This document shows, in pieces, positions 37,285 to 46,764 of a DNA stretch of 64,000 bases. Origin of the DNA: Synechococcus sp. RCC307 (GTDB lineage: Bacteria > Cyanobacteriota > Cyanobacteriia > PCC-6307 > Cyanobiaceae); contig CT978603.1 in NCBI GenBank assembly GCA_000063525.1, positions 2,041,105 to 2,105,104 of the forward strand. The letters are read 5' to 3'. The translations under genes were made by a program, and so were the position numbers. The notes under the pieces are model-generated. The model saw only the letters and a list, made by a program, of their open reading frames with translations. It searched no databases and was not told the origin of the DNA. Every line of letters begins with the position of its first letter. Position 1 is the stretch's first letter.

Positions 37285-38126
37285 CCAACACCACCCTGGG
37301 CAAGGAAGGACTGGGGCAACAGCCCTGGTGGGTTGTCGAGTGGATGGAGCTGATCAACTCCTACCGCTACAAAAAACGGCTTGAGCGCGCCTGGATCTAT
37401 GCCCGCGAGGGCAACGTGCTCTCGATTCGTTTTGAAGGCCGGCGCGTGCAGGCAAGGGTGCAAGGCACTGAGCCAGAGCCCTACAAGCTCAAGCTCTGGC
37501 TTGATGTGCTCAACGACGAGGACTGGGACTTTGTGCTCGAGGCGCTGCTGCAAAAAGCGCGGTGGACCTGCCAGCTGTTGGCTGGGGTGATGCCCGATGA
37601 CATCGAGCGGGCCTTCGCAGCCAGCGGCAAGCGGCTGTTCCCGTTCAAGTTGCAGGAGGTGCGCAGCGAATGCAGCTGCCCCGATAAGGCCAACCCCTGC
37701 AAACACATCAGCGCCGTCTACTACTTGATGGGCGATCGCTTCAGCGAAGACCCATTCGTGCTGTTCCAGTTGCGGGGCCGCAGCCGCAGCCAACTGCTCA
37801 AAGAACTCGCCGAACGGCGCAAGCAGCGGCTGCAAGAGCAAAGGGAGAGCGGTGAAGCACCCGCAGCCTTGAGCCCAACGGTGGCACCGCCACCGGATCC
37901 GACGCGCTGGTGGAGCTACAGCGCTGCCCTCGATCCCGACCTGGTGGTGATTACCCCAGCCATGGAGGGCAGCACCGGCCTTGATGAGGCGGGCGACCTA
38001 CCCCTAGCCGCTGAACCCCGCTTCCCCGAGGCCAACCAACGCTTCCTCGATCAACTGCGGCAGCACGGAACCATGGTGGGGCAGATGGCCATGATGGAAG
38101 CGATGGCGGCTGGCGCTGAGCCATGA
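37281..38126 (+). CDS. SWIM zinc-finger protein
   Basis: 281 residues. The SWIM motif CxCx(n)CxH is CSCPDKANPCKH at 131-142, followed by the usual hydrophobic helix ISAVYYLM. The N-terminal part (about 16-120) is mixed alpha/beta with WWVVEWMELINSYRY, and the C-terminus is Pro/Ala-rich. SWIM domains bind DNA or proteins and are often found with or inside SNF2 helicases. The start overlaps the helicase stop and the stop overlaps the next start by 4 bp, so all three are translated together. Confidence 0.9.
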   Translation: MTNTTLGKEGLGQQPWWVVEWMELINSYRYKKRLERAWIYAREGNVLSIRFEGRRVQARVQGTEPEPYKLKLWLDVLNDEDWDFVLEALLQKARWTCQLLAGVMPDDIERAFAASGKRLFPFKLQEVRSECSCPDKANPCKHISAVYYLMGDRFSEDPFVLFQLRGRSRSQLLKELAERRKQRLQEQRESGEAPAALSPTVAPPPDPTRWWSYSAALDPDLVVITPAMEGSTGLDEAGDLPLAAEPRFPEANQRFLDQLRQHGTMVGQMAMMEAMAAGAEP

Positions 38127-38599
38127 GTGAAGCGGCGGAGGCTCCTTGGCTCTCCCCGCAGCTCTTGGGGCTCACGGCACTGTTGCTGGAATCCCACCAA
38201 CGGCTCTTTCAACGCCCACTCGTCCGCAGCACCGGCATCCGGCTGGCGGCCCAGGAGCTGTTTGTGCTCGATCAGGTGGTGCTCTGCCATGACGGCAGCG
38301 AAGACCCCCGCTTTCTTTATGCCAACCGGGCGGCCTTGCAGCTGTTCAGCCGCAACTGGGAGCAGATGGTGGGCATGCCATCACGGCTCAGTGCCAGCGC
38401 CAATCAACGCCTCAGCCGGCGTGAACAGCTGGAGCTCGCTAGACGCCAAGACAAGCTCGAGAACTACAGCGGCGTGCGGGTGAATAGCCAGGGCCGGCGC
38501 TTTCAAATCCGCGGAGCGCGGATCTGGAGCCTGATCGATCAAGAGCGCCACTACAGCGGCCAGGCGGCCTGTTTCAGCCAGTGGTGGTGGGAACCGTAA
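38123..38599 (+). CDS. MEKHLA (PAS-like) domain protein
   Basis: 158 residues matching the MEKHLA domain: LLLESHQRLFQRPLV, ELFVLDQVVLCHDGSEDPRFLYANRAALQLF, PSRLSAS and the RFQIRGARIWSLIDQ end. The domain resembles PAS sensors and also occurs at the end of plant HD-ZIP III proteins. Here it stands alone. The ATGA overlap with the SWIM gene makes it third in the SNF2 operon; whether it works with the helicase or is only co-transcribed is unknown. Confidence 0.8.
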   Translation: MSEAAEAPWLSPQLLGLTALLLESHQRLFQRPLVRSTGIRLAAQELFVLDQVVLCHDGSEDPRFLYANRAALQLFSRNWEQMVGMPSRLSASANQRLSRREQLELARRQDKLENYSGVRVNSQGRRFQIRGARIWSLIDQERHYSGQAACFSQWWWEP

Positions 38600-38721
38600 T
38601 GGGTGTGGTGGACCGCACTGCAAACGCCGGTTCTCCTCATCGCCGCAGCGAAGGAGGCGTCGAACACTGAGGTCAACGGGGCGGCAATCAGCCAGCCCCA
38701 CCACCCCGTGAGGACACCACC

Positions 38722-39114
38722 ATGCTTTCCCGTCATGCCACCCCGTTCGATCTGTTTGAAAAGCTCGAGCAGCAGCTGGCCCAGGCCGAGCGCGTGCCTG
38801 CCGCTGAAGTGATGGAAACCGACGCCGCCTTCCAAATCGCCGTTGAACTGCCTGGCGCCGCCAAGGACTCCATTGATGTCAAAGCCACCGACCGCAGCCT
38901 GGTGATCAGTGCTGAGCGAGCTCAACCGGAGGGCGAACGCGATGGCGAACCCCTGGTCAGCGAGTTTCGCTATGGCAGCTGGAGCCGCAGTTTCCGCTTC
39001 CCCAAAGGGATTCAACGCGATGAACTCAAGGCCAGCTACCGCGATGGCCTGCTGCGCATCACCGCCCCCAAAGCGGAGAGCAACGCGGCTGTGAGCATCA
39101 CGGTTGAGGCCTGA
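38722..39114 (+). CDS. Small heat-shock protein, Hsp20/alpha-crystallin family
   Basis: 130 residues. The alpha-crystallin domain covers about 30-125: VMETDAAFQIAVELPGAAKDSIDVKA, LVISAER, SRSFRFPKGIQRDELKASYRDGLLRITAPK with the A-x-x-x-n-G-L pattern. It binds unfolding proteins and prevents aggregation. The N-terminal arm (FDLFEKLEQQLAQAE) is short and the C-terminal I-x-I/V tail is weak (VSITVEA). The 122-bp region upstream shows no CIRCE element that I can recognise. Confidence 0.92.
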   Translation: MLSRHATPFDLFEKLEQQLAQAERVPAAEVMETDAAFQIAVELPGAAKDSIDVKATDRSLVISAERAQPEGERDGEPLVSEFRYGSWSRSFRFPKGIQRDELKASYRDGLLRITAPKAESNAAVSITVEA

Positions 39115-39138
39115 AGTCGCGGAGCGCACAGACAAAAC

Positions 39139-39179
39139 AGGCTGCGACAGCTGAGGCTCATCTCGAGCCATCGCAGCCT
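39139..39179 (+). other. Nested inverted repeat between hsp20 and the next gene
   Basis: Outer perfect 9-bp stem AGGCTGCGA/TCGCAGCCT (39139-39147 with 39171-39179) encloses an inner GGCTC/GAGCC stem (39155-39159 with 39165-39169). No T-tract follows; the next ATG is 4 bp away. It could be a weak terminator, a processing site or an operator. Confidence 0.45.
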
Positions 39180-39183
39180 CACC

Positions 39184-39537
39184 ATGGAACTGGTCCGCGT
39201 CCGCACCACCTCAGCCCCTGGTCTGGGCCTCTGGTTGAAGACCCTGCGCAAGGGATTGAGCGGCCAGGGCTACCGCGTTGAGGTGATCGATAACGGGCCG
39301 GTTCAGGTGTCGCTCAAGTCCACCCACCCCGACATTGAAGGGGTGCTTTGTCTGGATGCCACGCTGCAAGCCGATCGCGAAGCCGGCGGGCTGGAGCTGC
39401 TGACCCGCTTGCAGTGGCGCGGCGAGCCCGGCACCGATGAGACCCTGCAACAGATGCGTGATGTGGTCGCAGCCTTGGTGCCCAACGACAGCATCTTGAG
39501 CCTGAGGGACTGCGCCTCCGAATTGGTAGCCGCCTGA
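39184..39537 (+). CDS. Conserved cyanobacterial protein, function unknown
   Basis: 117 residues, soluble, mixed alpha/beta: MELVRVRTTSAPGLGLWLK then VEVIDNGPVQVSLKSTHPD and a helical C-terminus (DETLQQMRDVVAALV). No motif recognised. Codon use and composition match the neighbours, and the start sits just behind an inverted repeat. It lies 61 bp upstream of flv3 in the same direction, so it may share a transcript with the flavodiiron genes; no functional link can be shown. Confidence 0.65.
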   Translation: MELVRVRTTSAPGLGLWLKTLRKGLSGQGYRVEVIDNGPVQVSLKSTHPDIEGVLCLDATLQADREAGGLELLTRLQWRGEPGTDETLQQMRDVVAALVPNDSILSLRDCASELVAA

Positions 39538-39598
39538 GCCAGCCTCCAGCCACCGAAGTTCGGTCCTAGGTTTTATCCCCAGGAGCCATGAAACGGCA

Positions 39599-41341
39599 AT
39601 GGTGGCGATCCAACCCAGGCTGACGTTGCAGCAGCAAGAGATTGCAGCGGATACCAGGACTTTGCGGTCCCTCGATTGGGACCGCAGCCGCTTTGATATT
39701 GAGTTCGGCCTGCGCAACGGCACCACCTACAACGCGTTTTTGGTGCGCGGTGAGCGCACCGCACTGATTGATTCAAGCCACGCCAAATTCCGCAGCAGCT
39801 GGATCCCTGCGCTGCAGGAGATGGTGGACCCCACAACGATCGATGTGCTGATCGTTTCCCACACCGAACCCGACCACTCCGGCCTGATTGGTGATCTGCT
39901 GGACCTCAATCCCGAGATTGAGGTGGTGGGCTCCAAGGTGGCCATCAACTACCTGCAAAGCCAGGTGCACCGGGCCTTCAACAGCCGGGCGGTGAAAAGC
40001 GGCGAAACCTTGGATCTGGGCACCAACCCCGAGAGCGGCATCGAGCACCGCTTTGAATTCCTCAGTGCCCCCAACCTGCACTGGCCCGACACGATCTTCA
40101 GCTTTGATCACGGCACCGGGGTGCTCTACACCTGTGATGCCTTTGGCCTGCACTACTGCAGTGATGAGGTCTTCGATACCGACCCCGGCTCAATCGCACC
40201 GGACTTTCGGTATTACTACGACTGCCTGATGGGCCCCAACGCCCGCAGCGTGCTGCAGGCCCTCAAGCGCATGGAGGGACTGCCAGAAATCACGATGATC
40301 GCTACCGGCCACGGGCCGCTGCTGCGCGATCACCTCAACCTCTGGATCACCGACTACGGCGACTGGAGCCGCGAGCGAAGCAAAGGTGATCGCTACGCCG
40401 CAGTGGTTTATGTGAGCCAATACGGCTTCTGTGATCGGCTCAGCCAGGCCATTGCCCGCGGCATCAGCAAAACCGAACTGCCGGTGCAACTGGTGGATCT
40501 ACGCGGCACTGATCCCCAGGAGCTGACCGCCCTGATCAGTGAGGCCACCGCCTTGGTGCTGCCAACCCCACCGGCTGATCGCGATAGCGATTTGCAAGCC
40601 AACTGGGGCACCTTGCTGGCAGCGCTGAAAGCCAAACAAGCCGTTGGCCTCTACGACGCCTACGGCGGCAATGACGAGCCGATTGATGCGGTCGCCAACC
40701 AACTGCGCGAACTCGGCCACCCCGAGGGCTTTGCACCCCTGCGCATCCGCAGCGTTCCTGATGCCGCGGCCTATCAGCTCTGCGAAGAGGCCGGCACCGA
40801 CCTCGGTCAGCTGGTGCAACGCGCCAAAACCATCAAGGCGATGAAGTCGCTCGATGGCGATCTCGATAAAGCCCTGGGCCGCCTCAGCGGCGGGCTTTAT
40901 GTGGTGACCGCCCAGCAAGGCGAGGGCAGCGAACTGCGCAGTGGCGCCATGGTGGCCAGCTGGGTGAGCCAAGCCAGCTTTGAACCACCCGGCCTCACGG
41001 TGGCGGTGGCCAAAGACCGCGCCATCGAAGCCTTAATGCAGGTGGGTGATCGCTTTGTGTTGAACGTGCTGGCTGAAGAAAACCACCAGCCCTTGCTGCG
41101 CCATTTCCTCAAGCGTTTCCCGCCTGGAGCCGATCGCTTTGCTGGCGTAGCCACCTTGGAAGGCACCGCTGCTGGAGGACCGGTGTTGAGTGAGGCCCTG
41201 GCCTATCTCGATTGCCAAGTGCAGCAGCGCATGGAATGTGCCGACCACTGGTTGATCTACGCCGTCGTTAATGGCGGCAATGTGGCTGATCAGCAAGCCA
41301 GCACCGCCGTGCACCACCGCAAAGTGGGGAACCACTACTGA
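39599..41341 (+). CDS. flv3: Flavodiiron protein Flv3-type
   Basis: Class C flavodiiron protein reducing O2 to water with photosynthetic electrons. Domains: beta-lactamase-like diiron domain, flavodoxin domain (VVYVSQYGFCDRLSQAI), and C-terminal flavin reductase domain (SGAMVASWVSQASF). All iron ligands are canonical: H88, E90, D92 and H93 (SHTEPDHSG), H161 (NLHWPDT), D180 (CDAFG) and H238 (GHGPL). This canonical set defines Flv3/Flv4 as opposed to Flv1/Flv2. 580 residues. The TGATG overlap with flv1 implies coupled synthesis of the heteromer. Confidence 0.93.
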   Translation: MVAIQPRLTLQQQEIAADTRTLRSLDWDRSRFDIEFGLRNGTTYNAFLVRGERTALIDSSHAKFRSSWIPALQEMVDPTTIDVLIVSHTEPDHSGLIGDLLDLNPEIEVVGSKVAINYLQSQVHRAFNSRAVKSGETLDLGTNPESGIEHRFEFLSAPNLHWPDTIFSFDHGTGVLYTCDAFGLHYCSDEVFDTDPGSIAPDFRYYYDCLMGPNARSVLQALKRMEGLPEITMIATGHGPLLRDHLNLWITDYGDWSRERSKGDRYAAVVYVSQYGFCDRLSQAIARGISKTELPVQLVDLRGTDPQELTALISEATALVLPTPPADRDSDLQANWGTLLAALKAKQAVGLYDAYGGNDEPIDAVANQLRELGHPEGFAPLRIRSVPDAAAYQLCEEAGTDLGQLVQRAKTIKAMKSLDGDLDKALGRLSGGLYVVTAQQGEGSELRSGAMVASWVSQASFEPPGLTVAVAKDRAIEALMQVGDRFVLNVLAEENHQPLLRHFLKRFPPGADRFAGVATLEGTAAGGPVLSEALAYLDCQVQQRMECADHWLIYAVVNGGNVADQQASTAVHHRKVGNHY

Positions 41342-43125
41342 TGGGCGACCAGCGCTCGGTTCTGCAGCTGCCGATCGACGGGGGGCTGATCTGCCTGCGC
41401 GGCCTGAGCCCGCGGCGCACACGCTTTGAGGTGGAGTACGCCCTCGAGCGGGGCAGCTGCCACAACAGCTTTCTGTTCAACAGCAGCGATCCGGCCAAGC
41501 CAGCGGTGCTGATGCATCCGCCTGGAGCCACCTTCACTGAGCCCTTCCTGGCCAGCCTCAAGGAACTGCTCACGGCCGAGCAGCCGCTGCAGGTGGTGCA
41601 GGGCAACGTGAACCCCGATCGGGTGGCTCTGCTGCACGCCCTGGTGCGCCAACACCCACAGGTGCAGCTGGTGGTCTCCAATGCCGGCGCCAAATTGCTC
41701 GATGAGCTCTGGAGCAGGCAAAAGCCCGGCAGTGACGCCCCGCCTCCGCCGCCCCAGCCTCCGCTGACGGTGATCAAACAAGACAGCAGCCTGCCGCTGC
41801 CCGATGACCGCGAGCTGGAGGTGCTGGCGGTGCCAACACCACGCTGGCCTGGCGGGCTTGTGGCGTTTTTGCCCGATAACGGCCTGCTGATGAGTGGCCG
41901 CTTCTTTGCCGCCCACCTCTGCAGCGACAGCTACGCCGAAACCAACCGCAGCAGCACCGAAGAAGACCGCCGCTACTACTACGACTGCCTGATGGCACCG
42001 ATGGCCAGCCAGGTGGAAGCCGTGGTGAGCCGCCTTGAGGAGCTGCCGATCCGCAGCATCGCGCCGGGCTATGGCCCCGCCATTGATGACAGCTGGCGCA
42101 GCCTGCTGGCGGACTACGGCCGCTGGGGGGAAGCCCAGCAGCGCTCGAAGTTGGAGGTGGCTCTGCTCTATGCCAGCGCCTATGGCAACACCGCCTCGAT
42201 TGCCGATGCCATCGGCCAGGGCATCGCCCGCACCGGCGTGCGCGTGAACAGTCTCAACTGCGAGTTCAGCGAGCCGGAAGCGCTGCTCAAGGCGATCCAG
42301 GGTTGCGATGCGCTGCTGATTGGCTCTCCCACCCTCGGCGGCCATGCACCCACGCCGATCGTTTCGGCCCTGGGCACGGTGCTAGCCGAAGGCGACCGCA
42401 GCAAACCGGTGGGGGTGTTCGGCAGCTTTGGCTGGAGCGGAGAAGCACTGGATCTGCTGGAAACCAAGCTCACCGACGGCGGCTTCAGCCAGGCCTTTGA
42501 ACCGATCCGGGTGAAGTTCAGCCCCGATGCACCCACGCTGAAACGCTGCGAAGAAACCGGCATGGGCCTGGCCCGCAAGCTGCAGCAACAGCAGAAGCGC
42601 CAGCAAAAACGCGCTGGTGGCGGCATGAGCGAAAGCCGCAGCGATCCGGGCGTACTCGCCCTAGGACGCGTGGTGGGGTCGCTCTGCGTGCTGACGGCCA
42701 GCAAAGGGGAAGGCGAGCAAGCCCTTGGCGGCGCCATGGTGGCCAGCTGGGTGAGTCAGGCCAGCTTCACGCCTCCAGGCATCACGGTGGCGGTGGCCCG
42801 CGACCGCGCCGTGGAAGCGCTGCTGCATGTGGGCGACCGCTTCGCCCTCAATGTGCTGGCCGAAGGCCGCGAAACCGGCCCGATGAAGCAATTCCTGCAG
42901 CCGTTCAATCCCGGTGACGATCGCTTTGCCGGTTTGGAGCTCGAACGCAGCCCCGGCGGTCAGCCGCTGCTGCCGGAGGCCCTGGCCTGGCTCGAGGGAA
43001 CGGTCAAGCAGCGCATGGACGTTGGTGATCACTGGGTGGTGTACGCCGAAGTCAGTGCTGGCGGACTATTCGACGAGGAGGGAGTGACGGCGCTACATCA
43101 CCGCCGCAGCGGCAGCAACTACTGA
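41341..43125 (+). CDS. flv1: Flavodiiron protein Flv1-type
   Basis: Partner of Flv3 in light-dependent O2 reduction. Same three-domain layout, but the diiron ligands are replaced: at the HxExDH position it has N89, N91, D93, R94 (GNVNPDRV); PRWPG replaces the HWPD histidine, SGRFF replaces the aspartate, and GYGPA replaces the last histidine. The flavodoxin domain (LLYASAYGNTASIADAI) and the flavin reductase domain are intact. A Gln/Lys-rich linker (about 415-425) precedes the reductase domain. 594 residues. Such substitutions are the norm for Flv1 and do not indicate decay. Confidence 0.93.
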   Translation: MGDQRSVLQLPIDGGLICLRGLSPRRTRFEVEYALERGSCHNSFLFNSSDPAKPAVLMHPPGATFTEPFLASLKELLTAEQPLQVVQGNVNPDRVALLHALVRQHPQVQLVVSNAGAKLLDELWSRQKPGSDAPPPPPQPPLTVIKQDSSLPLPDDRELEVLAVPTPRWPGGLVAFLPDNGLLMSGRFFAAHLCSDSYAETNRSSTEEDRRYYYDCLMAPMASQVEAVVSRLEELPIRSIAPGYGPAIDDSWRSLLADYGRWGEAQQRSKLEVALLYASAYGNTASIADAIGQGIARTGVRVNSLNCEFSEPEALLKAIQGCDALLIGSPTLGGHAPTPIVSALGTVLAEGDRSKPVGVFGSFGWSGEALDLLETKLTDGGFSQAFEPIRVKFSPDAPTLKRCEETGMGLARKLQQQQKRQQKRAGGGMSESRSDPGVLALGRVVGSLCVLTASKGEGEQALGGAMVASWVSQASFTPPGITVAVARDRAVEALLHVGDRFALNVLAEGRETGPMKQFLQPFNPGDDRFAGLELERSPGGQPLLPEALAWLEGTVKQRMDVGDHWVVYAEVSAGGLFDEEGVTALHHRRSGSNY

Positions 43126-43207
43126 TAGGCCCATTTGTGCACACCCAAAAAAGTCATGCAGACCGCCCCAACTACGGCTCTAATGCGTTGAGGCGAAACG
43201 TTCGGAA

Positions 43208-43489
43208 TTGGAGATCCAAACTCCTGGGCATGTCGAGCGTTACCGCGGTTTTGTACTCATCCCAGAAGACGACCTGAGCTGGCAGGTGCGACCCGAGCGC
43301 AGCCCAATGCACGTGCTGCCGTTTCGCACGCCGGCCTGCTCGATTGCCGATGTGAAAGCGCTGGTGGATTGGCGCCTGGCCCGTTTGGGCCGCGACCGCA
43401 GGCCCCAGCCCAAGGCGGAGCTACTGCCCAAATCGAAGGGCAACGGCTGGCAGCTGACTGACATGCAAGACCAACAAAAAACCGCCTGA
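43208..43489 (+). CDS. Conserved small protein, function unknown
   Basis: 93 residues starting at TTG 43208. A compact domain of about 60 residues (HVERYRGFVLIPEDDLSWQV, then FRTPACSIADVKALVDWRLA) is followed by a basic tail. The pattern suggests a small alpha/beta fold found in picocyanobacteria; no function known to me. It follows flv1 by 82 bp. Its last codons form half of the terminator of the opposite gene. The start is uncertain, as there is no ATG before the conserved part. Confidence 0.6.
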   Translation: MEIQTPGHVERYRGFVLIPEDDLSWQVRPERSPMHVLPFRTPACSIADVKALVDWRLARLGRDRRPQPKAELLPKSKGNGWQLTDMQDQQKTA

Positions 43490-43509
43490 GCCAGCCAGCT
43501 CAAGCGGTT
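43476..43509 (-). terminator. Intrinsic terminator of the 74-residue gene
   Basis: On the minus strand an 11-bp stem with one mismatch (AACCGCTTGAG with CTCAGGCGGTT) and an 8-nt loop, followed by TTTTTT. It lies 40 bp after the stop of the minus-strand gene and overlaps the 3' end of the plus-strand gene. Confidence 0.85.
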
Positions 43510-43548
43510 GATCACAAGCTGGACCGGGCTTCTCCCAACCCCGCTCGT

Positions 43549-43773
43549 TCAAGCTGCGCGGGGCGGAGGCGTGGGATCAAAGCGCTGGAGAGGCAGAACC
43601 AGGGTGTGCCAGTTATCAGGACGCTCGGGGCGATCGCGGCGGCTACGGCGAACACCGAAGGGAACCCGGACGACATTGGTGCCTGAGACATTGACCGTTT
43701 CACCGCGTGCCAACCGGTCTTGGAAAGGCAAGTTGGGGCCGCTGGTGTGAGAGCCGTGATCGTTGGTGCTCAT
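43549..43773 (-). CDS. Small basic protein, function unknown
   Basis: 74 residues from ATG 43773 (MSTNDHGSHTSG). It is hydrophilic, with RLARGETVNVSGTNVVRVPFG, then an Arg-rich stretch (RRSRRDRPERP) and a Pro-rich C-terminus. The charged RRSRRDR segment could bind nucleic acid, but this is only inference. A strong terminator 40 bp downstream supports a real, independently transcribed gene. The open frame extends 26 codons upstream without obvious coding character. Confidence 0.6.
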   Translation of the reverse strand: MSTNDHGSHTSGPNLPFQDRLARGETVNVSGTNVVRVPFGVRRSRRDRPERPDNWHTLVLPLQRFDPTPPPRAA

Positions 43774-43855
43774 GGTCTCGCTCAATAACGGAATCAGGCT
43801 TGTAGGCCCTCGTCCGCAGTTGCAACAGATGATGCCGGAAAGGCAAGACATAAAT

Positions 43856-43883
43856 CAAGAGGAAAACCTTAAATTTCCTCTTG
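43856..43883 (-). terminator. Hairpin after gcvP
   Basis: Perfect 10-bp stem CAAGAGGAAA/TTTCCTCTTG with an 8-nt loop, 8 bp after the gcvP stop on the minus strand, followed by an AT-rich ATTTAT. The T-tract is weak, so termination may be partial; it may instead protect the 3' end. Confidence 0.55.
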
Positions 43884-43890
43884 CCAAGAC

Positions 43891-46764
43891 TTAACCGGCC
43901 GCTCTCGCCAACTCCTCCACTGAGGGGCAAGTGCAGATCAAATTGCGATCACCAAAGGCATTATCGATGCGTGACACCGCAGGCCAGAGCTTGTTGCTGC
44001 GCAATCCCTGAACCGGATAGGCCGCTTGTTCGCGGCTGTAGGGCCGCTCCCAAACATCAGCTGTCACCGCCGCCAAGGTGTGGGGAGCCCGGCGCAGGGG
44101 ATTGTCATCGCGATCACACAGGCCGGCCTCGATGGCGGCGGCCTCCGCGCGGATCGCCATCATCGCTTCGACAAAGCGATCGAGCTCCAGCAACGACTCG
44201 CTTTCGGTGGGCTCCACCATCACAGTGCCGGCCACGGGCCAGGACACGGTGGGAGCGTGGAACCCGTAGTCCATCAAGCGCTTGGCCAGGTCATCCACCT
44301 CAAGGCCGGCGCTGCGCTTGAGCGGGCGCAAATCAAGGATGCACTCGTGGGCCACGCGGCCATTCGCGCCGCGATACAGAACCGGGAAATGGGGCTCGAG
44401 TCGCTCAGCCAAGTCATTGGCAGCCAGCAGGGCCACCGCCGTGGCTTGGCGCAGGCCGGCGCCACCCATCAAGCGGATATACATCCAGCTGATCGGCAGG
44501 ATGCTGGCGCTGCCCCAAGGAGCTGCTGAGACAGGGCCAATGGCCTGCTCACCGCCGCAGGGCACCAGAGGATGGCCTGGCAGGAAGGGAGCCAAATGGG
44601 CCGCCACAGCGATGGGGCCGACCCCAGGGCCGCCGCCGCCATGGGGGATGCAGAAGGTCTTGTGCAGGTTGAGGTGGCAAACATCAGCGCCAAAGCGCCC
44701 CGGCTGGCAAACACCGACCTGGGCATTGAGGTTGGCGCCATCGAGGTAGACCTGACCGCCGTGGCGATGAATCAGCGCGCAGATGTCGCTGATGCCCTGC
44801 TCGAACACTCCATGGGTGGAGGGGTAGGTGACCATCAAGGCCGCCAACTGATCGGCGTGCTGCTCGGCCTTGGCCGCCAGGTCGGCCTGATCGATGTTGC
44901 CGGCCTCATCGCATTGCACCGCCACCACCTGCATGCCCGCCATCACGGCGCTGGCGGGGTTCGTGCCATGGGCGCTGGTGGGAATGAGGCAAATGTTGCG
45001 ATGGCCTTCACCGCGCTGGCGATGCCATGCGCGAATGACCAGCAAGCCGGCGTACTCGCCTTGGGAGCCGGCATTGGGCTGCAGCGACACCGCCGCAAAA
45101 CCAGTGATCGTGGCGAGCCAGGCCTCCAGCTCGTTGATCAGCTGGTCGTAGCCCTGGCGCTGAGCTGCCGGAACAAAGGGGTGCAAGCGGTTAAAGGCAG
45201 CCCAGCTCACCGGCTGCAGCTCAGCAGCGGCATTGAGCTTCATGGTGCAGCTCCCCAGCGGGATCATCCCGTGCACCAAGGAGAAGTCCTTGGAAACCAG
45301 CCGCTGGATGTAGCGCAGCAGCTCGGTTTCTGAGCGGTAGAGCTGGAACACCGCCTGGGGAAGCCAACCAGCGGGACGCACCGGCAGCTCGCCAACGCTC
45401 TTGGCCTGCGGCGTGGCAGCCAGCAACTCGCTGATGGCAGGGGCAGTGCGGCCGCAACCAGCGGCAAAACACTCCAGCAGCGCCTGAACTTCAGCCTCAT
45501 CGCTGCATTCATCGAGGCTGATGCCAGCTCCATCGGGCAGGGGCAGCAGGTTGAAGCCAGCAGCTTCCAAACGCTCGATCCAGCCATTTGGCTGATCCAG
45601 CCGCAAGCGCAGGGTGTCAAAGGCAGGAGCGGCAGCCACATCCAGGCCCAGCTGCTGCAGGCCAGCGGCTAGGGCTGCTGTCAGGCGCTGGACGCGGCGG
45701 GCGATGGCGGTGAGGCCATCGGGGCCGTGATGCACGGCATAAAAACCAGCCATCACAGCCAGCAGCACCTGAGCGGTGCAGATGTTGCTGGTGGCCTTGT
45801 CGCGGCGGATGTGCTGCTCGCGGGTTTGCAGCGCCAAACGCAGGGCCGGCTCACCAGCCGCATCGCGGGACATGCCCACCAGCCGGCCGGGGATTTGACG
45901 CTTGTAGGCCTCGGTGGTGGCAAAGAAGGCGGCATGGGGGCCGCCAAAACCGAGGGGCACACCAAAGCGTTGGGCACTGCCCACAGCGATCTGCACACCC
46001 AACTGCGCCACCGGTGGCATCAGCACCTGGGCCAGGGGATCAACAGCCGCGATCACCAGCACATCAGCGGCCTTGGCGCGGGCAATCACCTCGGTTGGAT
46101 CCGGGCAAGCGCCACTGGCCGTTGGCAGCTGCAGCAACAAACCAAAACTGTCATCGCCGAAGTCCATCGCGGCGGGATCAGCCACCACCAGCTCAATGCC
46201 GAGGGGCTCAGCGCGGGTCTGCAGCACCGCCAGGGTCTGGGGGAACAGATCGGCCTGCACATGGAACCGGCGGGCCTGCTTAAGGCGGCAGGCGCCGTAG
46301 GCCAAGGTCATCGCCTCAGCGGCAGCGGTGGCCTCATCGAGCAGCGAAGCATTGGCGATCGGCAGGCCGGTGAGCTCGCTGATCAGAGTTTGGAAATTGA
46401 GCAGGGCCTCCAAACGGCCTTGGGCAATCTCCGCTTGATAGGGGGTATAGGCGGTGTACCAAGCCGGGTTTTCCAGCACATGGCGCTGAATCAGCGCTGG
46501 TGTCGCGGTGTCGTAGTAGCCAAGGCCGATCAGGTTGCGAAGCACCGTGTTGGCCGCCGCGCGCTGCTCCAGCTCGCGCAGGGCTTGGCGCTCATCGCAC
46601 TCCTGCGGCAAGGCATCGCGCGCCTGATCGGCATCAATCAGGATTTCGGCAGGAACACACTCCTGCAGCAGCTGCTCGAGGTCGCGGCAACCCAAACGCT
46701 GCAGCATCTGGGCCTGCTCTGCAGGCGAAGGCCCGAGATGGCGTTGAACAAACCCAGCGCTCAA
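43891..46764 (-). CDS. gcvP: Glycine decarboxylase (P protein) of the glycine cleavage system
   Basis: Decarboxylates glycine and passes the aminomethyl group to GcvH; in cyanobacteria it also serves photorespiratory glycolate metabolism. 957 residues as one fused chain of both halves. Blocks: [51 protein letters not shown], and the PLP lysine K702 in LNLHKTFC followed by [12 protein letters not shown]. The start is TTG at 46764 overlapping the gcvH stop (TTGA). An N-terminal ATG is absent, but RHLGPS is the conserved beginning, so little is missing. Confidence 0.97.
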   Translation of the reverse strand: MSAGFVQRHLGPSPAEQAQMLQRLGCRDLEQLLQECVPAEILIDADQARDALPQECDERQALRELEQRAAANTVLRNLIGLGYYDTATPALIQRHVLENPAWYTAYTPYQAEIAQGRLEALLNFQTLISELTGLPIANASLLDEATAAAEAMTLAYGACRLKQARRFHVQADLFPQTLAVLQTRAEPLGIELVVADPAAMDFGDDSFGLLLQLPTASGACPDPTEVIARAKAADVLVIAAVDPLAQVLMPPVAQLGVQIAVGSAQRFGVPLGFGGPHAAFFATTEAYKRQIPGRLVGMSRDAAGEPALRLALQTREQHIRRDKATSNICTAQVLLAVMAGFYAVHHGPDGLTAIARRVQRLTAALAAGLQQLGLDVAAAPAFDTLRLRLDQPNGWIERLEAAGFNLLPLPDGAGISLDECSDEAEVQALLECFAAGCGRTAPAISELLAATPQAKSVGELPVRPAGWLPQAVFQLYRSETELLRYIQRLVSKDFSLVHGMIPLGSCTMKLNAAAELQPVSWAAFNRLHPFVPAAQRQGYDQLINELEAWLATITGFAAVSLQPNAGSQGEYAGLLVIRAWHRQRGEGHRNICLIPTSAHGTNPASAVMAGMQVVAVQCDEAGNIDQADLAAKAEQHADQLAALMVTYPSTHGVFEQGISDICALIHRHGGQVYLDGANLNAQVGVCQPGRFGADVCHLNLHKTFCIPHGGGGPGVGPIAVAAHLAPFLPGHPLVPCGGEQAIGPVSAAPWGSASILPISWMYIRLMGGAGLRQATAVALLAANDLAERLEPHFPVLYRGANGRVAHECILDLRPLKRSAGLEVDDLAKRLMDYGFHAPTVSWPVAGTVMVEPTESESLLELDRFVEAMMAIRAEAAAIEAGLCDRDDNPLRRAPHTLAAVTADVWERPYSREQAAYPVQGLRSNKLWPAVSRIDNAFGDRNLICTCPSVEELARAAG

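Noticed and set aside
39588-39620. Eleven-codon upstream frame (MKRQWWRSNPG) overlapping the flv3 start
   Set aside because: AGGAG is only 2 bp before its ATG, too close for good initiation, and is more likely the distant binding site for flv3. No sign of conservation can be seen here.
41341-43125. Loss of iron ligands as a sign that flv1 is a pseudogene
   Set aside because: Substituted ligands are typical of Flv1/Flv2-type partners, and the flavodoxin and flavin reductase domains are intact.
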